Shown here: positions 1 to 9,537 of the stretch, one piece after another
Layout: each line of letters starts with the position of its first letter
Position numbering within the stretch: position 1 is the stretch's first letter
Assembly (NCBI GenBank): GCA_011048515.1
Contig: DSDW01000136.1
Span: forward strand, 1-46,918
Reading direction: 5' to 3'
Origin: Campylobacterota bacterium
GTDB lineage: Bacteria > Campylobacterota > Campylobacteria > Campylobacterales > Sulfurovaceae
Length of the DNA stretch: 46,918 bases
Translations under genes and position numbers: made by a program
The notes under the pieces: generated by a model
What the model saw: the letters and a program-made list of their open reading frames with translations, nothing else
What the model was told of the DNA's origin: nothing
Database searches by the model: none

Positions 1-134
1 CGATCAAATTGGATCAGGAAAAGTCTGATTTGGACGGATTGCGTGTGACGGTAGATGATTTGGGCATTGAGGTAAACTTCTCTAAGCAGAGAGTTAAAGA
101 ACAACTTATCGATTTCATCAAGAAATCATTGTAG
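1..134 (+). CDS. atpH: ATP synthase F1 delta subunit, C-terminal end (partial)
   Basis: The open frame enters from the left edge (first full codon at 3) and stops at 132-134. The 43 visible residues include the segment LRVTVDDLGIEVNFSKQRVK, which fits the end of the delta (OSCP) subunit that joins F1 to the peripheral stalk. Identity rests mostly on context: a 23-bp gap with a ribosome-binding site separates it from atpA, and the order atpH-atpA-atpG-atpD-atpC is standard. Most of the gene lies outside the window. Confidence 0.85.
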   Translation, partial: IKLDQEKSDLDGLRVTVDDLGIEVNFSKQRVKEQLIDFIKKSL

Positions 135-157
135 TTATCAAATAGAAAGGAGTAGCA

Positions 158-1672
158 GTGGCAAACAAATTGCAAGCAGATGAGATTAGTTCGATCATCA
201 AAGAGAGAATTGAGAACTTTGAGATTGATGTTAATATCAATGAAGTTGGTAAAGTAGTAGGTATCGCTGACGGTATCTCAACAGTGTATGGTCTGAACAA
301 CTGTATGGCTGGTGAAGTCGTTGAATTTGAAAACGGTGCAAGAGGTCTTGTACTCAACCTTGAAGAATCAAGTGTCGGTGTCGTTGTACTTGGTAAAAGT
401 GCAGGGATCGTAGAAGGTATGAGTGTAAAAAGAGAAGGTTCACTTCTTAAAACACCTGTAGGTGATGCGCTTCTTGGTAGAGTAGTTAACTCACTGGGTG
501 AGCCGATCGACGGTAAAGGTGCGGTTGAAGCAGCTGAGCACAGATTTATCGAAGAAAAAGCACCGGGGATCATGGATAGAAAATCTGTTCATGAGCCGCT
601 TCAAACCGGTATCAAATCAATTGATGCACTTGTACCGGTAGGTAGAGGACAGAGAGAGCTTATCATCGGTGACAGACAGACTGGTAAAACAACGCTTGCG
701 ATCGATACTATCATCAACCAAAAAGGTCAAGATGTAGTTTGTATCTATGTTGCGATCGGTCAAAAACAATCCACTGTAGCGGCAACTGTCAAAAAGCTTG
801 AAGAGCATGGCGCGATGGATTATACGATCGTAGTCAACGCTGGTGCTGCTGACTCTTCTGCAGCACAATTCCTTGCACCATACGCAGGTGTAACAATGGC
901 TGAATACTTCAGAGATAACGGAAGACACGCAGTAATCTTCTATGATGACCTTTCTAAACATGCAGTAGCATACAGAGAGATGTCTTTGATCCTTAGAAGA
1001 CCTCCGGGCCGTGAAGCATACCCAGGGGATGTTTTCTACCTACACTCAAGACTTCTTGTGAGAGCAGCAAAACTTAACGATGAGCTTGGTGCCGGTTCAA
1101 TCACTGCGTTCCCTATCATTGAAACACAGGCAGGTGACGTTGCGGCATACATCCCGACAAACGTTATCTCTATTACAGATGGTCAGATCTTCCTTGAAAC
1201 AGACCTCTTTAACTCAGGTATCAGACCGGCGATCAACGTAGGTCTTTCAGTATCAAGAGTTGGTGGTGCTGCACAGATCAAAGCAACAAAACAAGTTTCC
1301 GGAACATTGAGACTTGACCTTGCGTCCTTTAGAGAACTTCAGGCGTTTGCTCAGTTTGCTTCTGACCTTGATGACCATACAAGAGCACAGCTTGAACGTG
1401 GACAGAGAATGGTAGAAGTACTTAAACAAGGGCCATACGCTCCAGTACCGATCGAGAAACAAGTAGTGATCATCTTCGCTGGTGCAAACGGTTTCCTAGA
1501 TGATATTCCGGTAGCGTCAGTGACGAAATTCGAGGCAGAGTTGATGCCATTCATGGATGCGAAGTATACGAACATCCTTGAGAGTATCAGAAATGAAAAG
1601 AAGATCTCTGATGAAACAGAGGCAGAGTTGAGAAAAGCGTTAGAAGATTTCAAAGCATCTTTTCAAGCGTAA
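158..1672 (+). CDS. atpA: ATP synthase F1 alpha subunit
   Basis: This is the non-catalytic nucleotide-binding subunit of the F1 hexamer, which makes ATP from the proton gradient. The 504 residues match the usual family length. The N-terminal beta barrel covers about residues 25-95, and the Walker A motif GDRQTGKTT is at about 171-179. The signature [17 protein letters not shown] follows at about 360-375. The start is supported by AAAGGAG at 147-153. It lies between atpH and atpG with short gaps, consistent with one operon. Nothing unusual is seen. Confidence 0.98.
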   Translation: MANKLQADEISSIIKERIENFEIDVNINEVGKVVGIADGISTVYGLNNCMAGEVVEFENGARGLVLNLEESSVGVVVLGKSAGIVEGMSVKREGSLLKTPVGDALLGRVVNSLGEPIDGKGAVEAAEHRFIEEKAPGIMDRKSVHEPLQTGIKSIDALVPVGRGQRELIIGDRQTGKTTLAIDTIINQKGQDVVCIYVAIGQKQSTVAATVKKLEEHGAMDYTIVVNAGAADSSAAQFLAPYAGVTMAEYFRDNGRHAVIFYDDLSKHAVAYREMSLILRRPPGREAYPGDVFYLHSRLLVRAAKLNDELGAGSITAFPIIETQAGDVAAYIPTNVISITDGQIFLETDLFNSGIRPAINVGLSVSRVGGAAQIKATKQVSGTLRLDLASFRELQAFAQFASDLDDHTRAQLERGQRMVEVLKQGPYAPVPIEKQVVIIFAGANGFLDDIPVASVTKFEAELMPFMDAKYTNILESIRNEKKISDETEAELRKALEDFKASFQA

Positions 1673-1684
1673 GAAAGGCTGATT

Positions 1685-2572
1685 ATGGCTAATTTAAAAG
1701 ATATCAAGCGTAAGATTTCGAGTGTTAAAAATACTCAGAAAACGACTCGCGCGATGAAGCTTGTCTCTTCTGCAAAACTAAGAAGAACAGAAGAGTTAGC
1801 TAAAAGATCTAGAGTCTATGCAAATAAACTTACTGAGCTTCTCAATGAGATCGCTCAGAAGTTGCAGCAAAACAACGTAGATGGATTGGATAACGTCTTT
1901 TTTAAAGATGCGAGCAATCCTAAAGTAGTTGACATTGTTTTTGTTACTGCAGACAAAGGTCTTTGTGGCGGCTTCAACGCACAGACGATCAAGAGAGTGA
2001 ATAATCTCTTGGCTGAGTATAAAACACAGAATGTAAAAGTTCGTCTTAGAGCAGTAGGAAGAAAAGGGATTGACTACTACAAGTTCAATAATATTGATAT
2101 GTTGAACGAGGTAGTCGGTCTTAGCTCTGCACCCAATTATGAAGATGCAGCAGCCCTGATCAATGAAATTGCTGACTCCTATGTAAAAGGTGAAACAGAC
2201 AAGATCATCATGGTTCACAACGGATATGTGAACATGATCACTCAGGAAGTAAGACAGGCTCAGGTACTGCCGGTCGATCCTTCTACATTGGAACTTGACA
2301 AAGTTTCAACTTCAGAACTTGAAGTTGAGCCTGATGAAGATGATGCACTTCTTGAAGCATTGGTGAAACGTTATATAGAATACACAATGTATTATTCACT
2401 TATCGATTCACTTGCTGCAGAACACTCTGCACGTATGCAGGCGATGGATGCAGCGACAAGCAATGCAAAAGAGATGGTTAAAAAGTTGTCTGTACAGTAC
2501 AACAAAGCTAGACAAGAAGCGATTACTACTGAACTCATTGAGATTATCAGTGGTATGGAATCAATGAAATAA
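1685..2572 (+). CDS. atpG: ATP synthase F1 gamma subunit
   Basis: This is the central rotor shaft that couples ring rotation to catalysis in F1. The 295 residues are typical. The N-terminal helix carries IKRKISSVKNTQKTTRAMKL, the classic start of the family. The C-terminal helix ends in NKARQEAITTELIEIISGM, also a conserved signature. An AAAGG motif at 1673-1677 precedes the ATG. The gene sits 12 bp after atpA and 18 bp before atpD. Confidence 0.98.
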   Translation: MANLKDIKRKISSVKNTQKTTRAMKLVSSAKLRRTEELAKRSRVYANKLTELLNEIAQKLQQNNVDGLDNVFFKDASNPKVVDIVFVTADKGLCGGFNAQTIKRVNNLLAEYKTQNVKVRLRAVGRKGIDYYKFNNIDMLNEVVGLSSAPNYEDAAALINEIADSYVKGETDKIIMVHNGYVNMITQEVRQAQVLPVDPSTLELDKVSTSELEVEPDEDDALLEALVKRYIEYTMYYSLIDSLAAEHSARMQAMDAATSNAKEMVKKLSVQYNKARQEAITTELIEIISGMESMK

Positions 2573-3994
<1,422 letters not shown>

Positions 3995-4024
3995 TCCTTA
4001 GCGCTTGTCTACTAAAGGATTATT

Positions 4025-4411
4025 ATGGAACTTATGAAGCTTGAGATCGTTACTCCTAACGGTGTGATTTTTGATGGTGAAGTCAAGCAGGTTACTTTAC
4101 CGGGTAGTGAGGGTGAATTTGGTGTTTTGGCTCATCATGCTACTCTGGTCTCACTACTTGAAGCAGGTGTAATCGTTATCGAGAAGGCTGATTCAAGTGA
4201 AGTAGCGGTGGCTATCAACTCTGGATATGTGAAGGTGGATGAAGAGAAGACTACATGCATCGTCGATGGTGCAGTAGCAATCTCTGGTGATGATACAGAT
4301 CTTGCCAAAGCACTTGAAGAAGCAAAAGCGTTGCTCAAAAGTGCAGAGTCATCTAAAACTGCTATCGCGTCTGCGGTGAGCAAAGTTGAACAACTTGCCA
4401 AGACGCTATAA
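4025..4411 (+). CDS. atpC: ATP synthase F1 epsilon subunit
   Basis: The epsilon subunit links gamma to the c-ring and can inhibit ATP hydrolysis. The 128 residues contain the N-terminal beta-sandwich with LPGSEGEFGVLAHHATLVS at about 29-47, and a C-terminal alanine- and lysine-rich helical hairpin. The ATG at 4025 has AAAGGA at 4013-4018; the next ATG at 4034 is also possible. tolQ begins only 2 bp after its stop, so the Tol genes are probably co-transcribed with the ATP synthase operon. Confidence 0.95.
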   Translation: MELMKLEIVTPNGVIFDGEVKQVTLPGSEGEFGVLAHHATLVSLLEAGVIVIEKADSSEVAVAINSGYVKVDEEKTTCIVDGAVAISGDDTDLAKALEEAKALLKSAESSKTAIASAVSKVEQLAKTL

Positions 4412-4413
4412 CC

Positions 4414-4989
4414 GTGGGCTCTCTTCTAACTTATTTCATTGAAAGCAGTGCAATTACGATCTTTGTACTGCTTTTGCTTTCAGCATATTTCATCGCAGCA
4501 TTCTGGGTCTTTTTTGACAGATACTATATTCTACGTAAAAGAATCGAGACAGAATCCAAGTCTCTCAAAGCACTCTATACAGGGCAATCTAACAGTGCTC
4601 ATACCACCTCATTGATCTATACTTATCTGTCTCGGGTAAATAGACCCAATAAAGCGATACTTGAAGCGGCATCTTCTGATGCTGTTCGTGTTTCAACAAA
4701 AGGTTTAACGATACTTTCGATCATTGCCTCTACTTCGCCATTTATCGGTCTTTTCGGTACTGTAGTGGGGATCCTTGAAACATTTACAAACTTAGGCAGT
4801 CAAAACAGTGCCTCTTTGAGTGTTGTAGCTCCTGCGATCTCAGAAGCGCTTATCGCTACTGCTGCCGGTATTGCCGTAGCTATTTTTGCTTATACATTTC
4901 ATCTTTTATTGAAGCGTAAAGCATATGAACTTTCATCACTTCTCTCCTCACAGGCAGAGGTGATTTTGTCTCAGACTCACGAGGAGTAG
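4414..4989 (+). CDS. tolQ: TolQ/ExbB-family proton channel subunit
   Basis: This inner-membrane protein of the MotA/TolQ/ExbB family forms the proton channel that energises TolA. The 191 residues hold an N-terminal membrane helix (about 8-35), a cytoplasmic segment and two C-terminal helices. The family block LSIIASTSPFIGLFGTVVGI is at about 99-118. The start is GTG, 2 bp after atpC, with no clear Shine-Dalgarno motif, so translation is probably coupled to atpC. ExbB versus TolQ cannot be told by motif alone. The following tolR, tolA and the nearby tolB-pal favour TolQ. Confidence 0.88.
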   Translation: MGSLLTYFIESSAITIFVLLLLSAYFIAAFWVFFDRYYILRKRIETESKSLKALYTGQSNSAHTTSLIYTYLSRVNRPNKAILEAASSDAVRVSTKGLTILSIIASTSPFIGLFGTVVGILETFTNLGSQNSASLSVVAPAISEALIATAAGIAVAIFAYTFHLLLKRKAYELSSLLSSQAEVILSQTHEE

Positions 4990-4992
4990 TCA

Positions 4993-5379
4993 ATGTTCCA
5001 ATGGGATGAAGATCCGGATTTGAACATTACCCCGCTGGTTGATGTGATGCTCGTGCTTATGGCAATATTGATGGTGACCGCACCGACGATCACCTTCCAG
5101 GAGCAGATCACCCTTCCTCAGGGTTCCAAGACGGTAAAAGTTGAAAAGCCAAAAACACTGACGATCCGTATGGACAAAGACCAAAAGATCTATCTAGGCA
5201 ATGATAGCTATAAACTTGATACATTCGCAGATGATTTTGTCAATCAGTCGTCCAAACTGGATAAAAATGCTGAAGTCTATATCCGTGCTGATGAGCGTCT
5301 CTCCTACAAAGATGTCATGTACCTGCTTAAAACAGTCAAAGCAGCGGGATTTGAGAAGGTATCTCTTATTACCCAATGA
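4993..5379 (+). CDS. tolR: TolR/ExbD-family protein
   Basis: This is the partner of the TolQ channel. The single transmembrane helix (about residues 13-33) contains NITPLVDVMLVLMAIL, in which the aspartate is the conserved proton-path residue. A periplasmic domain of about 90 residues follows, for a total of 128. GAGGAG at 4979-4984 precedes the ATG. Its stop overlaps the start of tolA as ATGA, a translational-coupling arrangement. Confidence 0.9.
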   Translation: MFQWDEDPDLNITPLVDVMLVLMAILMVTAPTITFQEQITLPQGSKTVKVEKPKTLTIRMDKDQKIYLGNDSYKLDTFADDFVNQSSKLDKNAEVYIRADERLSYKDVMYLLKTVKAAGFEKVSLITQ

Positions 5380-6230
5380 TGGAACATAGACTACCCCGGT
5401 ATTTGGCCGGTTCACTTGCATTTGGTATATACTTTCTTGTTATTGGTCTGCTTGTTTACTACTTCAATACAAAAAGCCGTCAAGAGAGTGTACACTACGT
5501 TAAGAAAAATGAAGAGCGTATCCAGGTGGCTTTTTCAACACCCGAGAAGAAAAAGAGTGATATGCCACAACCCAAAAAGGATGTGACTCCAAAAGTTGAG
5601 CCGAAACCGAAACCGAAACCTGCTCCTAAACCGAAACCTGAGCCGAAATCTGTTCCTAAGCCAAAGCCTAAAGAAACAGTCAAAAAACCTGTAGAGCAGA
5701 AGAAGGTGATTCAGGAGAAGGTGGTCAAGAAGGTGATCAAAGAACCGGTCAAAAAAGATCAGAATGTTACTCGGCCCAAAAAAGTGAACAAGCCGCAAAG
5801 CCTTTTTGCCGATATCAGTTCGAGCAGGCCCAATGAGACGAAAAAGGCGGTTGAGAAGCCGGTAGAAAGAAAACCGAATCTTGACGTGATAAAGGTCAAA
5901 GAGAAGAGCAGTGCTTCAGAACTTGTCTCCAGTTCATTGAAGGTTCAGCAGAGCAGTGACAGAGGAGTTGAAAACGCATACCTGGCACAGATCGAAGAGA
6001 AGCTCAAAGGATGGCCGGCACAGAGCGAGTATGCCGGGGAGAAAGCAAGGGTGATGCTCGAAGTAGAGCCTTCGGGAAGTTTTACTTTTAGAGTCATTTC
6101 TGCCTCTAGCATCCCGGAGTTCAATGAGGGGTTAAATACCTATCTTAAACAACTTCAGCGCTTTGGATTTGGACCGCACAAAGGGAACAGGTCCTATAAG
6201 CTTGATGTCGAGTTTATCGCTACGGAGTAG
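5376..6230 (+). CDS. tolA: TolA/TonB-like energy transducer
   Basis: This is a periplasm-spanning protein that would pass force from TolQR to TolB-Pal in the outer membrane. The 284 residues have a membrane helix at about 10-30, a long proline/lysine-rich rod at about 55-130 with XP-K repeats, and a C-terminal globular domain from about 200 with GEKARVMLEVEPSGSFTF, which resembles TonB/TolA C domains. It overlaps tolR by 4 bp. TonB is the alternative name; the tol context favours TolA. Two ATGs are adjacent (5376 and 5379). Confidence 0.82.
   Translation: MMEHRLPRYLAGSLAFGIYFLVIGLLVYYFNTKSRQESVHYVKKNEERIQVAFSTPEKKKSDMPQPKKDVTPKVEPKPKPKPAPKPKPEPKSVPKPKPKETVKKPVEQKKVIQEKVVKKVIKEPVKKDQNVTRPKKVNKPQSLFADISSSRPNETKKAVEKPVERKPNLDVIKVKEKSSASELVSSSLKVQQSSDRGVENAYLAQIEEKLKGWPAQSEYAGEKARVMLEVEPSGSFTFRVISASSIPEFNEGLNTYLKQLQRFGFGPHKGNRSYKLDVEFIATE
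5601..5672 (+). repeat. Low-complexity Pro-Lys coding repeat in tolA
   Basis: Imperfect CCGAAA/CCTAAA hexamer repeats encode runs of KP, PKP and PKPKP in the tolA rod. Such stretches extend transducer proteins across the periplasm and are prone to length change by slippage. Confidence 0.8.
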
Positions 6231-6289
6231 TGTAACGTTAACAAACGCCTATTGATCCGATTCACGATTCGTCTCCGTGAGAGTAGTAT

Positions 6290-6321
6290 AGCGTTCCGCC
6301 TCCCCACTCTACGCTTTTTTT
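6290..6321 (+). terminator. Weak possible terminator after tolA
   Basis: AGCGT (6290-6294) can pair with ACGCT (6311-6315), and the right arm runs into seven Ts ending at 6321. The stem is only 5 bp with a 16-base loop, so this is a weak call. It would separate tolA from the opposing gene that ends at 6389. Confidence 0.3.
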
Positions 6322-6388
6322 GCAGCTTTCAATTACGACAGTATTCAACGTTTAGCTTATCTGTCTCTATCCAGCGATGCTCTCTCAT

Positions 6389-6799
6389 TTATTTGATAAA
6401 TGGACCACGAATATATCCCCATGGATTCATGTGAAGTTCCATCTCATTTCCGCTTTTATCCTTTATAACTACCCAGTACATTACTCCCATTAGCATTCTT
6501 TCTTTTTCCATTTTTGTAATGGTGAAACCTTTGAGATGTTTGCTGACAAATGATTCAAACTTCTCTCTAGCTTCTTTTTCCGGTATCACATTATACCCGC
6601 CATAATGCCCACGTTTATGATATGTCCCACACTCTTCACAAAACTCATAGTTTCCAGGCCCCGTCGTTTCATATCCAGATCCTCGCATATCATATTTAGG
6701 CCCTATATCCGCCGGAGACTTTTGAGCTTCTTCCGCCATGATAGTCATTGGCAGAGTAAAAAGTGCTATAATCATTGTTGCCCGTTTTAACGTATTCAT
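6389..6799 (-). CDS. Periplasmic CxxC protein of unknown function
   Basis: The product is 136 residues with a clear signal peptide (basic MNTLKR, hydrophobic stretch, then MAEEA). The ATG at 6799 is chosen because AAAGGA lies 6 bp upstream; an in-frame ATG at 6814 has no such site. The mature protein has a CEEC motif followed by GTYHKRGHYGGY, which could bind metal or form a disulfide. The C-terminal part, with MYWVVIKDKSGNEMELHMNP, looks like a small PepSY-type beta domain. I do not recognise a named family. It lies in the minus-strand block that splits the tol genes. Confidence 0.7.
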   Translation of the reverse strand: MNTLKRATMIIALFTLPMTIMAEEAQKSPADIGPKYDMRGSGYETTGPGNYEFCEECGTYHKRGHYGGYNVIPEKEAREKFESFVSKHLKGFTITKMEKERMLMGVMYWVVIKDKSGNEMELHMNPWGYIRGPFIK

Positions 6800-6830
6800 T
6801 ATTAATCCTTTCATCCGAGTTTTATTAACT

Positions 6831-7028
6831 TTAACTATTTTTTGTGTAATCTATATGTACTTTTAACGTGTTTTGAACGGGAAAGGGTTGTGCATAAAGT
6901 GATATAGTTCCCTGCAGCAACAATTTATCTTCTTCATATGTATACGAAATCTGTTTATCAAGGTCGACAAAGATGAGTTTGTTTGCTTGTATGTTCCCCA
7001 CAAAATCTTGAAGAAAAGAATAATTGTC
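6831..7028 (-). pseudogene. Frameshifted, truncated L,D-transpeptidase paralogue
   Basis: Read on the minus strand, the segment from about 6990 to the stop at 6831-6833 encodes ANKLIFVDLDKQISYTYEED and then a diverged tail. This lines up with NKLIFVDLDEQRAYAYEDE, the mature N-terminus of the intact enzyme just upstream. A hydrophobic leader-like peptide (TIILFFKILWGTY) sits directly before it but in another frame, so a frameshift separates leader from mature part. The catalytic SHGCxR region is absent. It is therefore a decayed copy, probably from an old tandem duplication. Confidence 0.65.
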
Positions 7029-7505
7029 TTAAGGATCAATACTGTAGGTATCATCATACACTGTTCCAATTTCTAACTCATCATCTTTAAAGGACGGATA
7101 CCCCATCACTTCTACTGTAGTGCCGACTTCTGCCCATGCCCATAGTCTTTGGGCAAAACCGTTTTTCATACGAATGCACCCATGCGAGAGGGGATACTTT
7201 TTCACTACACCAAGATGCATAGCGATACCATCATAGGTAAGGCGGAGCATATAGTTCATCTTCGCTCCGCCATTAGGTTTAGGCCAGAGATTTGATCTGT
7301 GGTATTTCTTCTTCTCCAGTACTTTAAATGTCCCTGTAGGAGTACTGTGCTCTTGTACTCCCGAAGAGACAGCTCCCTTGAACACTAACACTTCATCCTC
7401 ATACGCATACGCACGCTGTTCATCAAGGTCAACAAAAATGAGTTTATTTTTTGCATAGATATTGGTACTAAATAGCAGTAGAACCCATAATAGTAACACT
7501 CTCAT
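7029..7505 (-). CDS. L,D-transpeptidase (YkuD family), exported
   Basis: This is a periplasmic enzyme that crosslinks peptidoglycan stem peptides or attaches other molecules to them through a catalytic cysteine. The 158 residues start with a signal peptide (MRVLLLWVLLLFSTNIYA). The YkuD domain has GVQEHSTPTGTFKVLEKKK, AMHLGV and the active site SHGCIRM with Cys110. The start has no Shine-Dalgarno motif, and a TGCTATAAT promoter ends only 6 bp before the ATG, so the mRNA may be leaderless. The decayed paralogue lies directly downstream. Confidence 0.9.
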   Translation of the reverse strand: MRVLLLWVLLLFSTNIYAKNKLIFVDLDEQRAYAYEDEVLVFKGAVSSGVQEHSTPTGTFKVLEKKKYHRSNLWPKPNGGAKMNYMLRLTYDGIAMHLGVVKKYPLSHGCIRMKNGFAQRLWAWAEVGTTVEVMGYPSFKDDELEIGTVYDDTYSIDP

Positions 7506-7511
7506 AGGTTA

Positions 7512-7517
7512 ATTATA
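7512..7517 (-). promoter_or_regulatory. Extended -10 promoter of the L,D-transpeptidase
   Basis: On the minus strand TGCTATAAT ends at 7512, six bases before the ATG at 7505. With a normal -10 to start distance, transcription would begin at or next to the start codon. Confidence 0.55.
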
Positions 7518-7603
7518 GCATAGCATGAAATGATCTATTTACTGTTGTGCTGAAGAAGCACCGCAATCAGCAATAAGTGAAAGAGGTGCTTTTTGATCGG
7601 CGC

Positions 7604-8731
7604 TCAGTAGTCTGGAGGCAGATCGACAATATCCCTTAACTCACGATACTCTATCCCATGGGTTTGGGCAACTGGCTCATTGGTGACAAATCCTCCTGCG
7701 ACATTGACTCCGCTATAGATGGCCTGATCACCCATGACCGCTTCACGCCATCCAAGATCGGCAATGCGTCTGGCATACTTTATCGTCGCATTGGCCAGCG
7801 CCTGGGTAGAGGTCATCGGGTAGTTCCCCGGAATATTTGTCACACAGTAGTGTAACACTCCATCCACCTCAAATACGGGATTTTCATGTGTGGTAGGCCT
7901 GGAGGTCTCAAAGCACCCTCCCTGGTCGATGGAGACATCCACGAGAATAGAGCCTTTCTTGCAGAGTGGGAGCATCTCCCTGGTGATCAGTTGTGGCGTT
8001 TTCTCACCTGTGATGTAAACTGCCCCGATGACAATATCTACGGCAGGAAGTATCTTTTCAAGGTTATAGCGGTTGGAGTAGACCGTGGAGATATTTGCAG
8101 GAAGAGTCTCTTCAAGTCTTACCATGGAGCTTCGGTTCCTTCCCATGATCAGGACATCTGCACCCATACCTGCTGCTACCTTCGCGGCACTTTTGGCAAC
8201 CGTACCGCTGCCGATGATGAGTACTCTTGCCGGTGTAACTCCGGTGGCACCGCTGATCAGTACACCGCTTCCATGGTTATGGGCTGAGAGGAAGTAGCCC
8301 CCGACAAGAGGTGCGACCTCTCCCGCGATCTGGCTCATCGGGTCTAGTAGGGGGAGCGTACCATTTTCCTGGAGTGTTTCATAAGCGATGGCTATCACCT
8401 TCTTCTCCTGCAATACCCCGGTAAGTTCCGGTACGGGAGCGAGATGGAGATAGGCAAAGAGTATCTGACCAGGCTTCAAAAGATCATACTCTTCAGGCTG
8501 AGGCTCTTTGACCTTGATGATCATTTCGCACTGAGCATAGATCTCCCTGGGGCTTTGGACGATAGAAGCCCCCGCCTCGGCGTAGTCACTGTCGAAGAAA
8601 CCGCTTTTTTCACCCGCACCTTTTTCGATATAGACCAGGTGTCCACTCGCGACCAGCTGCTCCACCCCCGAAGGGATCATCCCTACACGGTACTCTCTGG
8701 TCTTGACTTCTTTGGGTACGCCGATCTTCAT
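7604..8731 (-). CDS. ald: Alanine dehydrogenase
   Basis: The enzyme makes pyruvate and ammonia from L-alanine with NAD, or the reverse. The chosen product is 375 residues, the normal length, beginning MKIGVPKEVKTREYRVGMIP. The frame stays open further upstream into the dksA-like gene, but that extension is not family-like. The NAD-binding glycine-rich loop is VLIIGSGTVAKSAAKVAAGM, and the active-site region EPQPEEYDLL and AYLHLAP is present. It starts 1 bp after the dksA-like stop, so the two are probably co-transcribed. Confidence 0.95.
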   Translation of the reverse strand: MKIGVPKEVKTREYRVGMIPSGVEQLVASGHLVYIEKGAGEKSGFFDSDYAEAGASIVQSPREIYAQCEMIIKVKEPQPEEYDLLKPGQILFAYLHLAPVPELTGVLQEKKVIAIAYETLQENGTLPLLDPMSQIAGEVAPLVGGYFLSAHNHGSGVLISGATGVTPARVLIIGSGTVAKSAAKVAAGMGADVLIMGRNRSSMVRLEETLPANISTVYSNRYNLEKILPAVDIVIGAVYITGEKTPQLITREMLPLCKKGSILVDVSIDQGGCFETSRPTTHENPVFEVDGVLHYCVTNIPGNYPMTSTQALANATIKYARRIADLGWREAVMGDQAIYSGVNVAGGFVTNEPVAQTHGIEYRELRDIVDLPPDY

Positions 8732-8732
8732 T

Positions 8733-9077
8733 TTATTGGGTTTTACTGATAACCGTTCTGGCAATCGGATTGGCTCTGAGACGCTCGACAGGAATTGGTT
8801 TGGAAGTCTCTTCACAGATACCGTAGGTTCCGTCTTTGATCTTTGATAGAGCATGATAGATCTCTTGAAGCTCAGCTACTTGCCGTTCCAGGAGTACACG
8901 GTCATTGTCATTGAGTGTTTCAAGGGATGCCAGGTCTTCCATATCATTGATCGTATCATCTGTGCTGACATCGAACAACTCGCTTTTGAGTCTTTCAATA
9001 TTTTCTTGAGTATGTTTCAATCTTTCAGTCAATAATGCTTCAAACTCTTTGAAGTCAATATCTTCTCGCTTTTTCAT
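8733..9077 (-). CDS. dksA: DksA/TraR-family transcription factor with one cysteine
   Basis: DksA-like proteins bind the RNA polymerase secondary channel and act with ppGpp. The 114 residues form an N-terminal coiled coil (about 8-80) whose tip carries DMEDLA, matching the essential DxxDxA tip motif. The C-terminal part GICEETSKPIPVERLRANP resembles the zinc-finger region but retains only one cysteine, so the classic four-cysteine zinc site is missing. AAAGGAG precedes the ATG. The window also holds spoT and rpoZ, its functional partners. Confidence 0.85.
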   Translation of the reverse strand: MKKREDIDFKEFEALLTERLKHTQENIERLKSELFDVSTDDTINDMEDLASLETLNDNDRVLLERQVAELQEIYHALSKIKDGTYGICEETSKPIPVERLRANPIARTVISKTQ

Positions 9078-9102
9078 ATTTTACTCCTTTGTTCTATTTA
9101 GG

Positions 9103-9351
9103 TCAGTACCTGGGTGACTCTTCTTTCACTTCCGTCCAGTCACTCAGGTCATTGGGGTAATTATCCAATTGATTTTCGAAGCGATCCCATTTTACGTGAT
9201 TCGTGTCAAAGGTAGCAACATCCTTAGCTGCAGATTCGGCATTTTCATAGACACCGAGCAGCTCATCTTTTATCCATAGCTCATATCTACAATGTCCAAC
9301 TTGTTTGATCGTGAATGTTCCAACGGGTGAATTATAACGATAAGCCTGCAT
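9103..9351 (-). CDS. Small conserved protein of unknown function
   Basis: The product is 82 residues, acidic at the C-terminus, with aromatic-rich segments (CRYELWIKDELLGVYENAES and LSDWTEV). There is no signal peptide or membrane helix, so it is probably cytoplasmic. AAAGGAGAAAAT precedes the ATG. It is the first gene of a likely three-gene minus-strand unit with the dksA-like gene (25 bp away) and ald. I recall similar short proteins in many bacteria but no known function. Confidence 0.75.
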   Translation of the reverse strand: MQAYRYNSPVGTFTIKQVGHCRYELWIKDELLGVYENAESAAKDVATFDTNHVKWDRFENQLDNYPNDLSDWTEVKEESPRY

Positions 9352-9404
9352 ATTTTCTCCTTTCTTTTGTATATCATATCATAAGTAGAACCAAAAGAAA
9401 AAGC

Positions 9405-9423
9405 AAATCAAAAGTTTTGATTT
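9405..9423. promoter_or_regulatory. AT-rich 19-bp palindrome in a divergent promoter region
   Basis: Two 9-base arms (AAATCAAAA and TTTTGATTT) flank a single G. It lies between the divergent small gene at 9351 and tolB. It could be an operator for either direction. AT-rich palindromes also arise by chance. Confidence 0.35.
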
Positions 9424-9497
9424 TGGATCTAAAAAGTGCTGAAATTATGATAAAATTCTACGGATATTTTTTAATGCAGATATTAACCTTTGCCTGA

Positions 9498-9503
9498 TAC
9501 AAT
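9498..9503 (+). promoter_or_regulatory. Candidate -10 element for tolB-pal-cpoB
   Basis: TGATACAAT gives a TACAAT -10 hexamer 34 bp before the GTG start. A second candidate, TAAAAT, is at 9451-9456. Because tolQRA are separated from tolB by opposing genes, tolB needs its own promoter, and these are the best candidates. Confidence 0.5.
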
Positions 9504-9537
9504 ATACCAATAATATTTAATAATTCGAGGGACGTTT

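Noticed and set aside
6863-7069. A 68-codon minus-strand frame below the L,D-transpeptidase
   Set aside because: It overlaps the end of the intact gene and crosses the decayed paralogue in a different frame from its mature part; it is a by-product of the broken copy.
7557-7590. Hairpin AGCACC/GGTGCT followed by TTTT as a terminator
   Set aside because: The T run lies on the plus strand, where no gene points into it; for the minus-strand ald transcript the tail is not T rich. It remains a weak 6-bp stem.
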